From Paenibacillus foliorum (GTDB taxonomy: Bacteria > Bacillota > Bacilli > Paenibacillales > NBRC-103111): a stretch of 64,000 nt of DNA. Below are positions 56,112 to 64,000 of the stretch, piece after piece. A program made the translations under genes and the position numbers. The stretch lies in NCBI RefSeq assembly GCF_013141765.1, contig NZ_WHOD01000003.1:1-64000 (forward strand), given 5' to 3'. How positions within the stretch are numbered: the stretch's first letter is position 1; each line of letters starts with the position of its first letter. The notes beneath the pieces are model-generated. The model did no database searches, was not told the origin of the DNA, and saw only the letters and a list, made by a program, of their open reading frames with translations.

Positions 56112-57782
56112 TTACTTTTTGATTTTCGAGTAATTTTCACGTACGATTTTTAAATATTGCTGCAATCCTGCATTATCCAATTCTTGGGTATATTTACCCC
56201 AATCCTTTTCAATATCCAGAGAACCTGTGACGAATTTCAGCATAAAATCTTGTACGACTGTGGTGATGTTCTTTTGGATATCCCCGAACTTGGCGAGATC
56301 CTCTTCTTTGAAGAACATATGTGGAACCTGCATTTCAGCCTTGGAAAAAGGTTTGTACAGCTCCTTGGTGTTGGCCTGCAGCCTGACTTCCGTTTCCGCT
56401 TCCGGCGTAGCAGCCAAGGACATCCGGAAAGCTTCATCCTGGTATCGAGGAGCCGTTTGTGTCCAGCGGTTATTATTTTTGGTGCCGAACGGCATGATCA
56501 TATGATAGGTGGCCGGTCTTCCGTCGATTCCTTTCATGCCGGACTCCGGCTTCTTCCAACCAACGCCTTCCTGCCCCAAATAATCGCTCCAGCCTTCATT
56601 AAGCTTGGCATGCTCATCGAAGAACCAATCGATCCAACGCATGCTTGCTTCCGGATTTTTATTATTTCTTGTTATTACGAACGCTCCTGCACTTGGAACA
56701 TGTCCTCTGTCAAATCCGAAGAATTGACCGTTCGGACCTTTTAATACCGGAACGGCAACGTAATCCTTATACCGGCCGCTTGGTCCATTATCAATGGTCA
56801 TGTTGCCCCAATACAGTGCAGTTCCCGCTCCAAGTCTCGAACCTGCTGGATCCTCTGCAAGTGCAGTTAACGCTTTGCGGTCTTGAATGAATGCATCCGG
56901 CTGCAGCAAACCATCCTGCACCAGCCTCCGCACATATTTCAGCCCTTCTTTGTAGCCAGGCTTATCAGCAGCAAATTCAACCTGCCCTTTGTCCACCATC
57001 AAGTAACTCGTCTTGTCATAATATACAAAAGACTGCATGATGAAGCTTTCCGGCTCATTGTTCGAATTGGTCGTTCCGTTCGCCCCTGATAACGGAATTT
57101 CGTCTGCCTTCCCATTGCCATTCGGATCCTTAGTCTTAAATGCCAAGAGCACATTATATAGTTCCTCTGTTGTCGTTGGAATTTGTAAGCCAAGCTTGTC
57201 CAGCCAAGGCTTATAAATAAACAGCTTTTTGGGCATGGTGGCATGAAACGTTTCGCCTACGTTCGGGATCGAGTAAATCTTTCCATCCGGCGTGTACATA
57301 TATTGGTCCAGCCAAGGCGAATTTTTCATCATTTTCTTCACGTTAGGCGCGTACTTATCGATCAAATCATTGAGTGGCATAAACAATCCTTGGCTTCCGT
57401 ACGCGACCAGTTGGCTATCCGTAATGCCTGCAGACATAAACACCTCGGGCAGATCCCCTCCGGCGAGCTTCACTTGAAGCTTCTCCGCAGCAGCAGACTT
57501 CGGCACAACCTCCCATTCTACATGAACATTTGTTTTGCTTTCATACCATTTCGTAAAATCATTGGTTTCCAAGTTCTCAACGTTAACATCCTGCTGGGTG
57601 AAGACTTTCAGGTTGATCTTCTCATCTGCAATCGGATATTTCCCAACCGGATTAATTTTCGCTCCGGTGTTCTCTTTTTCACCGCTGTTAGCGCCATCCT
57701 TTGTTCCGCTGCAAGCGCTTAACACCATGGACATACTAAGTACCAAACAGAAAGACGATGCAAGTACTTTTTTCCTTTTCAT
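56112..57782 (-). CDS. Extracellular solute-binding lipoprotein, LplA type (second system)
   Basis: This 556-residue lipoprotein has lipobox LSAC (VLSACSGTKDG, Cys about residue 24), then a large sugar-binding fold (NDFTKWYESKTNVHVEWEVVPK ... DPNGNGKADEIPLSGANG ... MRWIDWFFDEHAKLNEGWSDYLG). GAGGGGG lies about 8 bases before ATG 57782. It is the first gene of the receptor-LplB-LplC-GH97 operon, with a good promoter at 57829. Like the first system it lacks its own ATPase gene. Confidence 0.88.
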   Translation of the reverse strand: MKRKKVLASSFCLVLSMSMVLSACSGTKDGANSGEKENTGAKINPVGKYPIADEKINLKVFTQQDVNVENLETNDFTKWYESKTNVHVEWEVVPKSAAAEKLQVKLAGGDLPEVFMSAGITDSQLVAYGSQGLFMPLNDLIDKYAPNVKKMMKNSPWLDQYMYTPDGKIYSIPNVGETFHATMPKKLFIYKPWLDKLGLQIPTTTEELYNVLLAFKTKDPNGNGKADEIPLSGANGTTNSNNEPESFIMQSFVYYDKTSYLMVDKGQVEFAADKPGYKEGLKYVRRLVQDGLLQPDAFIQDRKALTALAEDPAGSRLGAGTALYWGNMTIDNGPSGRYKDYVAVPVLKGPNGQFFGFDRGHVPSAGAFVITRNNKNPEASMRWIDWFFDEHAKLNEGWSDYLGQEGVGWKKPESGMKGIDGRPATYHMIMPFGTKNNNRWTQTAPRYQDEAFRMSLAATPEAETEVRLQANTKELYKPFSKAEMQVPHMFFKEEDLAKFGDIQKNITTVVQDFMLKFVTGSLDIEKDWGKYTQELDNAGLQQYLKIVRENYSKIKK

Positions 57783-57828
57783 CGGTAATACCCCCTCTTG
57801 AAATCATTATCTTGGTTTGATATCTATT

Positions 57829-57857
57829 ATTATCAGCGAATGCCGACTAGCTCACAA
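57829..57857 (-). promoter_or_regulatory. Promoter of the second LplA-GH97 operon
   Basis: On the minus strand TTGTGA (57852-57857), exactly 17 bases and GATAAT (57829-57834), the latter preceded by a T that gives the TGATAAT form. A start near 57822 would leave a 40-base leader. Confidence 0.62.
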
Positions 57858-57919
57858 CAAGGCAATAGGATTAAAACCATAGTGATTTTTAGATGATTCC
57901 CTTCTTAACCGAAACTAAA

Positions 57920-57941
57920 AAATCGGGAGTACTCCCGATTT
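57920..57941. terminator. Terminator of the YesMN-type operon
   Basis: A perfect palindrome (AAATCGGGA-GTAC-TCCCGATTT) lies 24 bases past the response-regulator stop. On the minus strand the stem runs into a T6 tract (TTTTTTAG). Confidence 0.85.
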
Positions 57942-57965
57942 ATCAAGTGTTCCCTGCGAGTATGT

Positions 57966-59065
57966 TTATTCCACATTCAGCTCGACTAAGCGCCTGTACT
58001 CTTTAGGTGTAACTCCAAAATATTCTTTGAACAGCTTAGAGAAATGCTCGCTATTTTCATAACCGACGAGATTGGCAACTTGGTAAATTTTAAGCTGTTG
58101 GTCGAGCAGCATAAGCTTGGCTTGGTTCATCCTAACCTCAACCAGATAACTCCATATCGTTATCCCTGTGCTTTGCTTAAATAATACGGTCAAGTAAGAT
58201 CTGCTCATTGGAATCAGATCCGCGAGCTCCTCCAAATTGATTTTTCTGCATAATGCTCATTAATATATTGTTTAACGGAGCCTACAACCTTTGCATTCTC
58301 TTGAACGGAGCTACCCTTAACCATTTCGAACAAATCCAATATGCCTCGCTCCAAACACATGACCGCACTCAACCGAAAATAAAATCGGGCATTCTCATGA
58401 TGAAGCACCTTCGAATCGAAGCCAAGCTCGCTGTCCTTGATGGCTGTCAAGCCCGGCTGCCCCAGCTTCACTTCCGTTGCCACCATCTGAATCCATGTGA
58501 AAGACAGAGCTTCCAACAAATACATGGCTCCTCCGCTCCACTCCTCCATACTATGGAGCGTATCAGCTACAAGCAATGGGTATTTATTAAACTGGCGCGT
58601 TAAGATCAAATCTTTCCAACGGCTCATGAGAGCTTGTGATTCGTGAATTCGCTTAGCCATCACATGGTAAGCTCTATCCTTACGCCGTTGATCAACCTGT
58701 TGGCACGCGTGAACCAGCGATTGGCTCAGAGCCTCACGTTCAATCGGCTTTAGGATATAATCAGTGACTCCCAGTTGGATAGCTCGTTGAGCATATTGAA
58801 AATCGTCATAGCTGGAAATAATAATACATTGCATCCACGGGTATTTTTGCTCGAGCACCGGAATCATCGTCAAGCCGTCCATAATGGGCATACGAATGTC
58901 CGTTATGCAAATATCCGCATAGTTACTTTCCAGCCACTTAAGCCCTTCCGTCCCATTGGGGGCCTCACCGCAAACCAGCATAGTTTCATCCCCCAGCTGC
59001 TCTACCTTTGCAATAATGCCAGCGCGAATATGCTGCTCATCGTCAATAACTAATATACGCTTCAT
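57966..59065 (-). pseudogene. AraC-type response regulator (YesN-like) broken by a frameshift
   Basis: The receiver part reads from ATG 59065: acidic pocket VIDDEQHIRAG, phosphoacceptor Asp56 in ICITDIRMPIMDG, Lys in DYILKPIERE. It then continues to VGSVKQYINEHYAEKSI, where the frame changes to WRSSRI and stops at 58214. The expected continuation, an L-EELADLIPMSRSYLTVLFKQSTGIT helix-turn-helix and KLFKEYFGVTPKEYRRL, is intact in the -1 frame down to 57966. A single missing base near 58233-58238 explains this. The result is a receiver protein without its DNA-binding domain, unless it is a sequencing error. It follows the kinase gene by 12 bases. Confidence 0.88.
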
Positions 59066-59077
59066 AGATGATCTCCC

Positions 59078-60880
59078 TTACTTCTGATGATCGCTTTTAA
59101 TATATGGAAATACGATTTGTACATAAGCTCCACCCGAACTGTTATTACCTATCGTCAGCCCTGAATCTGCTGGATCATACAGGGTCGATAAGCGGTATTG
59201 AATATTCAGCAGACCTATTCTTTGAAAATCACTTAATTGAAAATTTTTTCTCCGCAGTTCTCCGGTTAAAGCCTCTAATCGATCCTCATCAAATCCTTTG
59301 CCATTATCGGATACGACCACTTCAACATAGCGATTTTCCACGTTACGAATTGAAATGGAAAGGCTAAGCGGCTGGCCTGTTGTTTCAAGCCCATGCTTAA
59401 GAGCATTTTCTGCCAAGGGTTGAAGAATTACCTTCAGGCATTCCGCATCTCGACAGGATTCATCCATCTCCAGATCATAAGTAAATTGTCCCCGGTAGCG
59501 GATGCGTATAATATGGAGGTACCGCCGCAAATGCCCGACCTCGTCACTTAGGGTAATCCCCACTTGCTTATTGTTGGCAATATATCGGAACATATGGGCA
59601 AGTGAAACGGTGATTTCCTCGATATCGTGGTGCTGGATCTGGGAAGCCATCGAGTTAATGATTTCAAGCGTGTTGTACAAGAAATGAGCATCTATCTGTG
59701 ACTGCAGGGAAAATAAGACAGATTGCTGCTCGGCTAGTTTTGATTCCGCAAGACGTTTGATCTGATATTGCAAATCCTCCAGCATCGTATTATACGATTG
59801 CGCCAAATGGGTAATTTCGTCCTGCCCCTCAACAGGTACCGGTACATTAAACTTACCTAGACTGGTTTGTTTCATCGTCTGCTTTATTTTGGTCAGCCTG
59901 CGTGTGATAGAGAACGAGGCGATGACGATTAGAGTTACGGAGAGAATTAAACAGATAATCGTCGTAACCAGCATCATATTGCGAATCTTAAAGATACTTT
60001 GAGCAATCTCGTCATAATGTAAAATAATAACCGATTTCCAATCCGTATTGGCAACCGGATCATAGATAACAATTTCCTTGGTGTCGTCCAACACAAAAGC
60101 ACCTTCAGAAGAATCCTTTATTTGCTCCGTCATATCCTGCTTGAGCGTTGATAAGAACAGGTCTCTGTTCGGATGAGCGACAATGGTTCCATTCGAATCC
60201 ACGATAAGTCCCGTTCCGTTATCGCCCAAATGCATTTCATTCAATATGCTTTGGAGCAAATCGGGACGAATATCGATTTTTACATAGGTGGCACCTTTAA
60301 ACCCAAACCGTTTAACGAGTGAAACGACCGGAATCGTAATAGGATTAAGTCTGGAATCCATGTAGCTTTGGCTTTCTTCTACACGATAGCTTGTATTTCC
60401 GACACTTGGAATTTCCTCAAACCATGGTTCGTTTTTCATTGAATAACCGATACGCTGTGCCCATTCAGGAGAAAAAAACGTTTGATTTTCATTTATATTA
60501 TAGAGACTGATCGATACGATCTCCGGATGGACATTGGCGAAGGGCTGGAGGTGATCCTTCTGAATGATAGAGTAAGGCACGAGTGACTCCACTTTCTTGT
60601 TAATGCTTAGGTTCGTCCAAGTAGTCATCTCCTGGCTTGTTCCCAGCGTCATAAGGAATCGCTCATATTCTTGCAGGTAGCGGCCCAAATTCAAGTTAGC
60701 CTGCTTCAACACAAGCCCGCTCAGCCGGACTTCATCCCGTTCGATAACTGTCGTCACCTCTTTATTGACGAAGAAGCCTATCACTGCCGAATTGCACAGA
60801 ATGATGGCAGCGAACACAGAAACCAGCTTCCATTTCAAGCTAGACCTCCAATTAGCTGTCCATCGTTGATATAACTGCAA
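59078..60880 (-). CDS. YesM-type sensor histidine kinase
   Basis: This 600-residue membrane kinase has a first membrane segment at about 17-38 and an extracellular Cache-type sensor about 40-290. A second membrane segment about 300-325 leads into HAMP (SITRRLTKIKQTMKQTSLGKFNVPV). The His_kinase domain has the phosphoacceptor in SQIDAHFLYNTLEIINSMA, and the ATPase N box is LQPLAENALKHGLE with VSDNGKGFD. The canonical QINPHFLYN reads QIDAHFLYN here. The start is TTG 60880, with GGAGG 8 bases upstream. It should respond to extracellular sugars and drive the neighbouring LplABC/GH97 operon through the response regulator, which is broken. Confidence 0.87.
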   Translation of the reverse strand: MQLYQRWTANWRSSLKWKLVSVFAAIILCNSAVIGFFVNKEVTTVIERDEVRLSGLVLKQANLNLGRYLQEYERFLMTLGTSQEMTTWTNLSINKKVESLVPYSIIQKDHLQPFANVHPEIVSISLYNINENQTFFSPEWAQRIGYSMKNEPWFEEIPSVGNTSYRVEESQSYMDSRLNPITIPVVSLVKRFGFKGATYVKIDIRPDLLQSILNEMHLGDNGTGLIVDSNGTIVAHPNRDLFLSTLKQDMTEQIKDSSEGAFVLDDTKEIVIYDPVANTDWKSVIILHYDEIAQSIFKIRNMMLVTTIICLILSVTLIVIASFSITRRLTKIKQTMKQTSLGKFNVPVPVEGQDEITHLAQSYNTMLEDLQYQIKRLAESKLAEQQSVLFSLQSQIDAHFLYNTLEIINSMASQIQHHDIEEITVSLAHMFRYIANNKQVGITLSDEVGHLRRYLHIIRIRYRGQFTYDLEMDESCRDAECLKVILQPLAENALKHGLETTGQPLSLSISIRNVENRYVEVVVSDNGKGFDEDRLEALTGELRRKNFQLSDFQRIGLLNIQYRLSTLYDPADSGLTIGNNSSGGAYVQIVFPYIKSDHQK

Positions 60881-60915
60881 GACATCTACCTCCTCCTGTC
60901 CAACGAATAGTTTAA

Positions 60916-60944
60916 ATTATCATCGTTTCTTAGAAGTTTAGCAA
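60916..60944 (-). promoter_or_regulatory. Promoter of the kinase/regulator operon
   Basis: On the minus strand TTGCTA (60939-60944), 17 bases and GATAAT (60916-60921). It lies 36 bases before the TTG start of the kinase gene. Confidence 0.55.
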
Positions 60945-61029
60945 TAGCCGGCCTTGCAAAAGCTTGTCCTTTAAGCGTTCTCATGAGACAATTAGAAGAA
61001 GTCATCAGGTGTCGATTAGGAGGGGTATT

Positions 61030-61518
61030 ATGGTACATGGTTATCAAGAGAAACGAGATCTGGAGCGTACGGCGGTAAAAATTTTCATCCAGATATATAA
61101 CCAAAACCATGATAAAAAGCTTAGATTGCTATACCAGCGCGAGCGTCCGGATGCCGTGCTACAGGACTCCTACCACAGAAAAATGGGTGTGGAGATCACC
61201 CATTTATTTTATGATTCGGAAGAAGCCAAGATGCTGCTAGGCCGATCCAAGGAACGCGTCCACAGCCTTGAGGTCATTGAAATGTTAATCGAGGAATTAA
61301 ACAAAAGGATCCAAACGAAGGAAATCAAAATAGATAAGTACTCCACCACTTACCCGATTGCGCTAATCATCCGAAATGCTTCCCGAGCCTTTGGAATGTC
61401 TGATATATTGCGTGCCAAGGAATTGATCTATAAACCGCAAGGAAAGTTCACCCATATATGGTTTATTTCTCGGGATGGAACGGATGAATGGTTGATGAAG
61501 GATTTGCATGAGCTTTAA
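61030..61518 (+). CDS. Small protein with PD-(D/E)xK nuclease-like motif, function unknown
   Basis: This 162-residue cytoplasmic protein starts at ATG 61030 (MVHGYQEK), with AGGAGGGG close upstream. The order Glu/Asp...RPDAVLQDSYHRKMGVEITHL matches the PD-x(n)-ExT core of the restriction-like nuclease fold. The region before it is helical and charged (LERTAVKIFIQIYNQNHDKKLRLLYQRER). The rest (LIEELNKRIQTKEIKIDKY ... YPIALIIRNASRAFG ... FTHIWFISRDG) would complete the sheet. No defence, toxin or repair gene is adjacent. Its last 56 bases overlap the end of the convergent RND gene. Confidence 0.6.
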   Translation: MVHGYQEKRDLERTAVKIFIQIYNQNHDKKLRLLYQRERPDAVLQDSYHRKMGVEITHLFYDSEEAKMLLGRSKERVHSLEVIEMLIEELNKRIQTKEIKIDKYSTTYPIALIIRNASRAFGMSDILRAKELIYKPQGKFTHIWFISRDGTDEWLMKDLHEL

Positions 61519-64000
61519 GAGTTGGAGCGAATTTATTTTTGACTACGTAAATAAGCTCGTAAATAATGGGCACGATTACCAACGTGAGAAGTGTGGAGGT
61601 CGTAAGCCCTCCAATGACCACCACTGCCAGTCCTTTGGAAATTAACGTCCCTTTGGAAAAACCAAGCGCAAGCGGCATCAACGCTAAAACGGTCGCACCT
61701 GCCGTCATAATAATCGGCCTTAGTCTCGTTATTCCTGCTTCCACCAACGAATCATGAACATTATGCCCCTGCTCTATAAGCTGCTGAACACGGTCGATTA
61801 GCACAATGGCATTGGTAACGACGATACCAATCAACATTAGGAACCCTATCATCGATGTCACATTGAGTGATTCTCCAGTGACGAGAAGGCCTAACAAGCC
61901 CCCGATTGCTGCCAGTGGCAGGGAAAATAATATAGCAAACGGCGCGCTGGCATTGCCGAAAGCAAGCACCATAACCAGGTAGACAATAAAGATAGATGCT
62001 GCCATGGCTGCATACATTTGTGAGAAGCTGTTGTCGATATCATCGGCGACCCCCTTCACCTCGCGTCCTACACCAGGGGGAAGCTCCAGCTTGCCTAGCT
62101 CGACGGAAACTTTATTGCTTACGCCGCCTTTATCCTTGCTGTCGATTTTGGCAGTTACCTTCAACACCTGCTTTTGCGCTTCGCGACTTATCACAACCGG
62201 AGCATCGATTAGTTTGACCTTGGCGATTTCATTCAGTTGAATGGTTTGGCCTGTCTGTGATTTCATTAGCAGCGTTCCCAGCTTATCGACGGAATTTTTA
62301 TACCTCGGGTCAAGCATGACCTTTGTCGTATAGGTTACATTATCAAATTTCAAGTCCCCCAGCTTTTCTTCATTGATCCAGTTATGCACATTTTCCAGCA
62401 CTCCGGCGGTTGTAAATCCATAGATTCCGGCTTTGTTTTCATCGACTGTAACCTCTACTTCAGATTTGGACTTACTTAGACTGTCTGTAATATCATAAAG
62501 CTCAGGAAACTCTTTCATTTTCTCTCTGACCATTAACACGGCTTGCTGCAGGTAAAGCTGATCCTCTCCTTGCAGAGAGTAGGAGAAATCGACTCCACCG
62601 CCGCTACTGCCCCCGCTTAATAATTTACCTTTGACAGTAGCTCCTTTCGGAAGCAAATTGAGAATTTCGGCTTCGTATTTTTTAACGGCTTCATTAGCAT
62701 TGGTTGTCTTGGCAACCTTGGTAAACATCGAAGTTCTATAAGCCGTTCGTTCACTGCTGAAGCTGTAGCCGACAAGCGCCTCATTGTAGATGAATAGAGG
62801 GCTGCCCTCTGCGTCCTTGGCCTCTCTGAGCATCGCTTCGATTTCCTTCGATTTGGCATTCATCGTCTCAATCGATGTTTCTCTCGGCATCTCAATTTGA
62901 TAAAAAATTTGCCCGTCCGACTCGCCTTCCGGCATAAAGTCCATAGCAAGCTGCGGAACGATCAACACCATGGAAAGAACAAATACAAGAGCAGCCATGA
63001 GTAAAGTTTTGATTCGGTGCTTCAGCGACCAAATCAATGCTTTTTTGTATCGGCTCCCCATCCAGTCAGTCTTACTCTCATCATGCTGCGGTATTGCTCG
63101 GCTGTTCATTACCATGAGCTTCGCCAGCATCGGTATAACCGTCAATGCAACCAAGAGTGAGGACATCAAAGCACAAGCAAGCGTCAGCGCGAAGGGGCGA
63201 AATACTTCTCCGATCTCCCCACTGACGAAAGCGATCGGAGCGAAAACCCCGACTGTGGTTATGGTTGAAGAGGTAATGGCCGCAGAAACCTGCTGAGTTG
63301 CCAGCTTGATCACAGATTCATTGCGTTCATGTGCTTTTTGCAATTGGCTGTATATGTTTTCAATAACTACGATACTATCATCGACAACACGTCCGACCGC
63401 TATAGCTAAACCGCCTAATGTCATAATGTTAAGTGAAATACCCAACGGGTTCATGAACAACAAGGTGATGAGGATAGAGAGCGGAATCGAAACCAATACA
63501 ATCAAGGTCATCCGCACATTTCGTAGAAACAGGAAAATCATGAGTGAGGCTAACAAGGCTCCCAGAATTCCTTCCTGGACCATGCCATGAACCGACTCTT
63601 TAATTAAGGTTGCACCATTGAGAACGATATGAAATTCCACTCCGGGCAGCTTCTGCTCCCATTCAGCGATCATACGGTCTACGGTGTTGGCGAACTCAAC
63701 TTCATTCGCTCCTTTGGTTTTGTATAAAATCACGCCAATGGCCGGCTGGTCATTCACCCGGGCGATGAAGGTTGACTCGCTGATCGCTTCCACCTTGGCG
63801 AGCTGCTTGAGTAAAAGCGTCCCCCCTTGAGGTATCGATATTTTGAGATTATCGAGATTATACAGGGAGTTGAGCTGCCCTCGAACCCGGACCATATGCG
63901 TATTGCCATTAAAATCAACCAAGCCTGCAGGGGTGGAAACTAGAGCTGACTGAATCAAGCCTGTAACCTGAGACAGTGTGAGCCCGTAATTGTTGATGGC
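61463..64000 (-). CDS. RND-family efflux permease (AcrB/SwrC type), partial at right edge
   Basis: The 3-prime part (about 845 residues) of a proton-driven RND exporter. The reading frame is open to base 64000, so the N terminus lies beyond the window. Visible parts are a periplasmic porter segment (LKISIPQGGTLLLKQLAKVEAISEST), the membrane block LGGLAIAVGRVVDDSIVVIENIYSQL and the second porter half with a Gly/Ser-rich stretch (LLSGGSSGGGVDFSYSLQG). The C-terminal block MIGFLMLIGIVVTNAIVLIDRVQQL ends in KGLAVVVIGGLTTSTLLTLVIVPIIYEL. Canonical Asp-Asp of the proton relay appears as GRVVDDSIV. It may export lipopeptides or drugs. The tail after PIIYELIYVVKNKF is about 20 residues. Confidence 0.88.
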   Translation of the reverse strand, partial: AINNYGLTLSQVTGLIQSALVSTPAGLVDFNGNTHMVRVRGQLNSLYNLDNLKISIPQGGTLLLKQLAKVEAISESTFIARVNDQPAIGVILYKTKGANEVEFANTVDRMIAEWEQKLPGVEFHIVLNGATLIKESVHGMVQEGILGALLASLMIFLFLRNVRMTLIVLVSIPLSILITLLFMNPLGISLNIMTLGGLAIAVGRVVDDSIVVIENIYSQLQKAHERNESVIKLATQQVSAAITSSTITTVGVFAPIAFVSGEIGEVFRPFALTLACALMSSLLVALTVIPMLAKLMVMNSRAIPQHDESKTDWMGSRYKKALIWSLKHRIKTLLMAALVFVLSMVLIVPQLAMDFMPEGESDGQIFYQIEMPRETSIETMNAKSKEIEAMLREAKDAEGSPLFIYNEALVGYSFSSERTAYRTSMFTKVAKTTNANEAVKKYEAEILNLLPKGATVKGKLLSGGSSGGGVDFSYSLQGEDQLYLQQAVLMVREKMKEFPELYDITDSLSKSKSEVEVTVDENKAGIYGFTTAGVLENVHNWINEEKLGDLKFDNVTYTTKVMLDPRYKNSVDKLGTLLMKSQTGQTIQLNEIAKVKLIDAPVVISREAQKQVLKVTAKIDSKDKGGVSNKVSVELGKLELPPGVGREVKGVADDIDNSFSQMYAAMAASIFIVYLVMVLAFGNASAPFAILFSLPLAAIGGLLGLLVTGESLNVTSMIGFLMLIGIVVTNAIVLIDRVQQLIEQGHNVHDSLVEAGITRLRPIIMTAGATVLALMPLALGFSKGTLISKGLAVVVIGGLTTSTLLTLVIVPIIYELIYVVKNKFAPTLKAHANPSSTIHPFHPEK

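Noticed and set aside
58214..58260. Programmed -1 frameshift in the response regulator
   Set aside because: The sequence before the frame change has an A5 run but no X-XXY-YYZ heptamer in the correct phase, and no downstream stem was seen. A one-base deletion is simpler.

Overview
The window looks like chromosome from a spore-forming Gram-positive bacterium of the Paenibacillaceae, most likely Paenibacillus. The evidence is a GerQ spore-coat gene, a Bce-type bacitracin sensing/transport module, S-layer-homology (SLH) surface proteins, a copper-amine-oxidase-type stalk-domain protein, two Lpl/Ytc-type sugar ABC importers with YesMN-like or membrane AraC regulators, and strong GGAGG ribosome sites with frequent TTG/GTG starts. 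No rRNA, tRNA, CRISPR array, prophage or insertion sequence was seen. All calls come from reading the sequence; no database search was run.

Region 1 (1-10.6 kb) is a nitrogen-scavenging island. A urease operon ureABCFGD runs leftward and a urea ABC importer urtABCDE runs rightward from a shared 476-base control region. That region has two good sigma-A promoters and two TGTNA-N7-TNACA palindromes of the GlnR/TnrA type. There is no ureE, and UreG has a histidine-rich start. An aldo/keto reductase follows. A twin-hairpin repeat lies between urtB and urtC, and part of it recurs before the reductase.

Region 2 (11.6-19 kb) holds bceRS-bceAB with a likely BceR box, gerQ, a zinc-free MDR reductase and a D-2-hydroxyacid dehydrogenase. 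Region 3 (19.2-23.7 kb) is a compact galactarate operon: a D-threo-forming galactarate dehydratase of the enolase superfamily, a DapA-family dehydratase/decarboxylase, a 2-oxoglutarate-semialdehyde dehydrogenase and a GntR regulator. A perfect 22-base palindrome sits at the operon promoter and a related site lies before the regulator.

Region 4 (23.9-41.8 kb) carries surface and polysaccharide functions: a stalk-domain secreted protein, a leucine-rich-repeat lipoprotein, an XRE regulator, a 1209-residue SLH protein with four Big2 domains and a cohesin-like domain, and next to it a 1186-residue secreted protein ending in a dockerin-like segment. A GC-rich GH105-type unsaturated glycuronyl hydrolase, an LplABC-type importer and a membrane-bound AraC regulator follow. 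Together they suggest capture and uptake of a uronic-acid-containing polysaccharide, with a possible cell-wall cohesin/dockerin attachment.

Region 5 (41.9-52.1 kb) has a BenE-type transporter, then a peptide importer (dppABCDF type) with an IclR regulator. These face a proline-iminopeptidase-like hydrolase and an M19-type dipeptidase, forming a peptide uptake and cleavage unit. Region 6 (52.2-60.9 kb) has a GH97 glycosidase, a second LplABC importer, and a YesMN two-component pair whose response regulator is broken by a one-base frameshift. The window ends with a small PD-(D/E)xK-like protein and a partial RND exporter that runs off the right edge.
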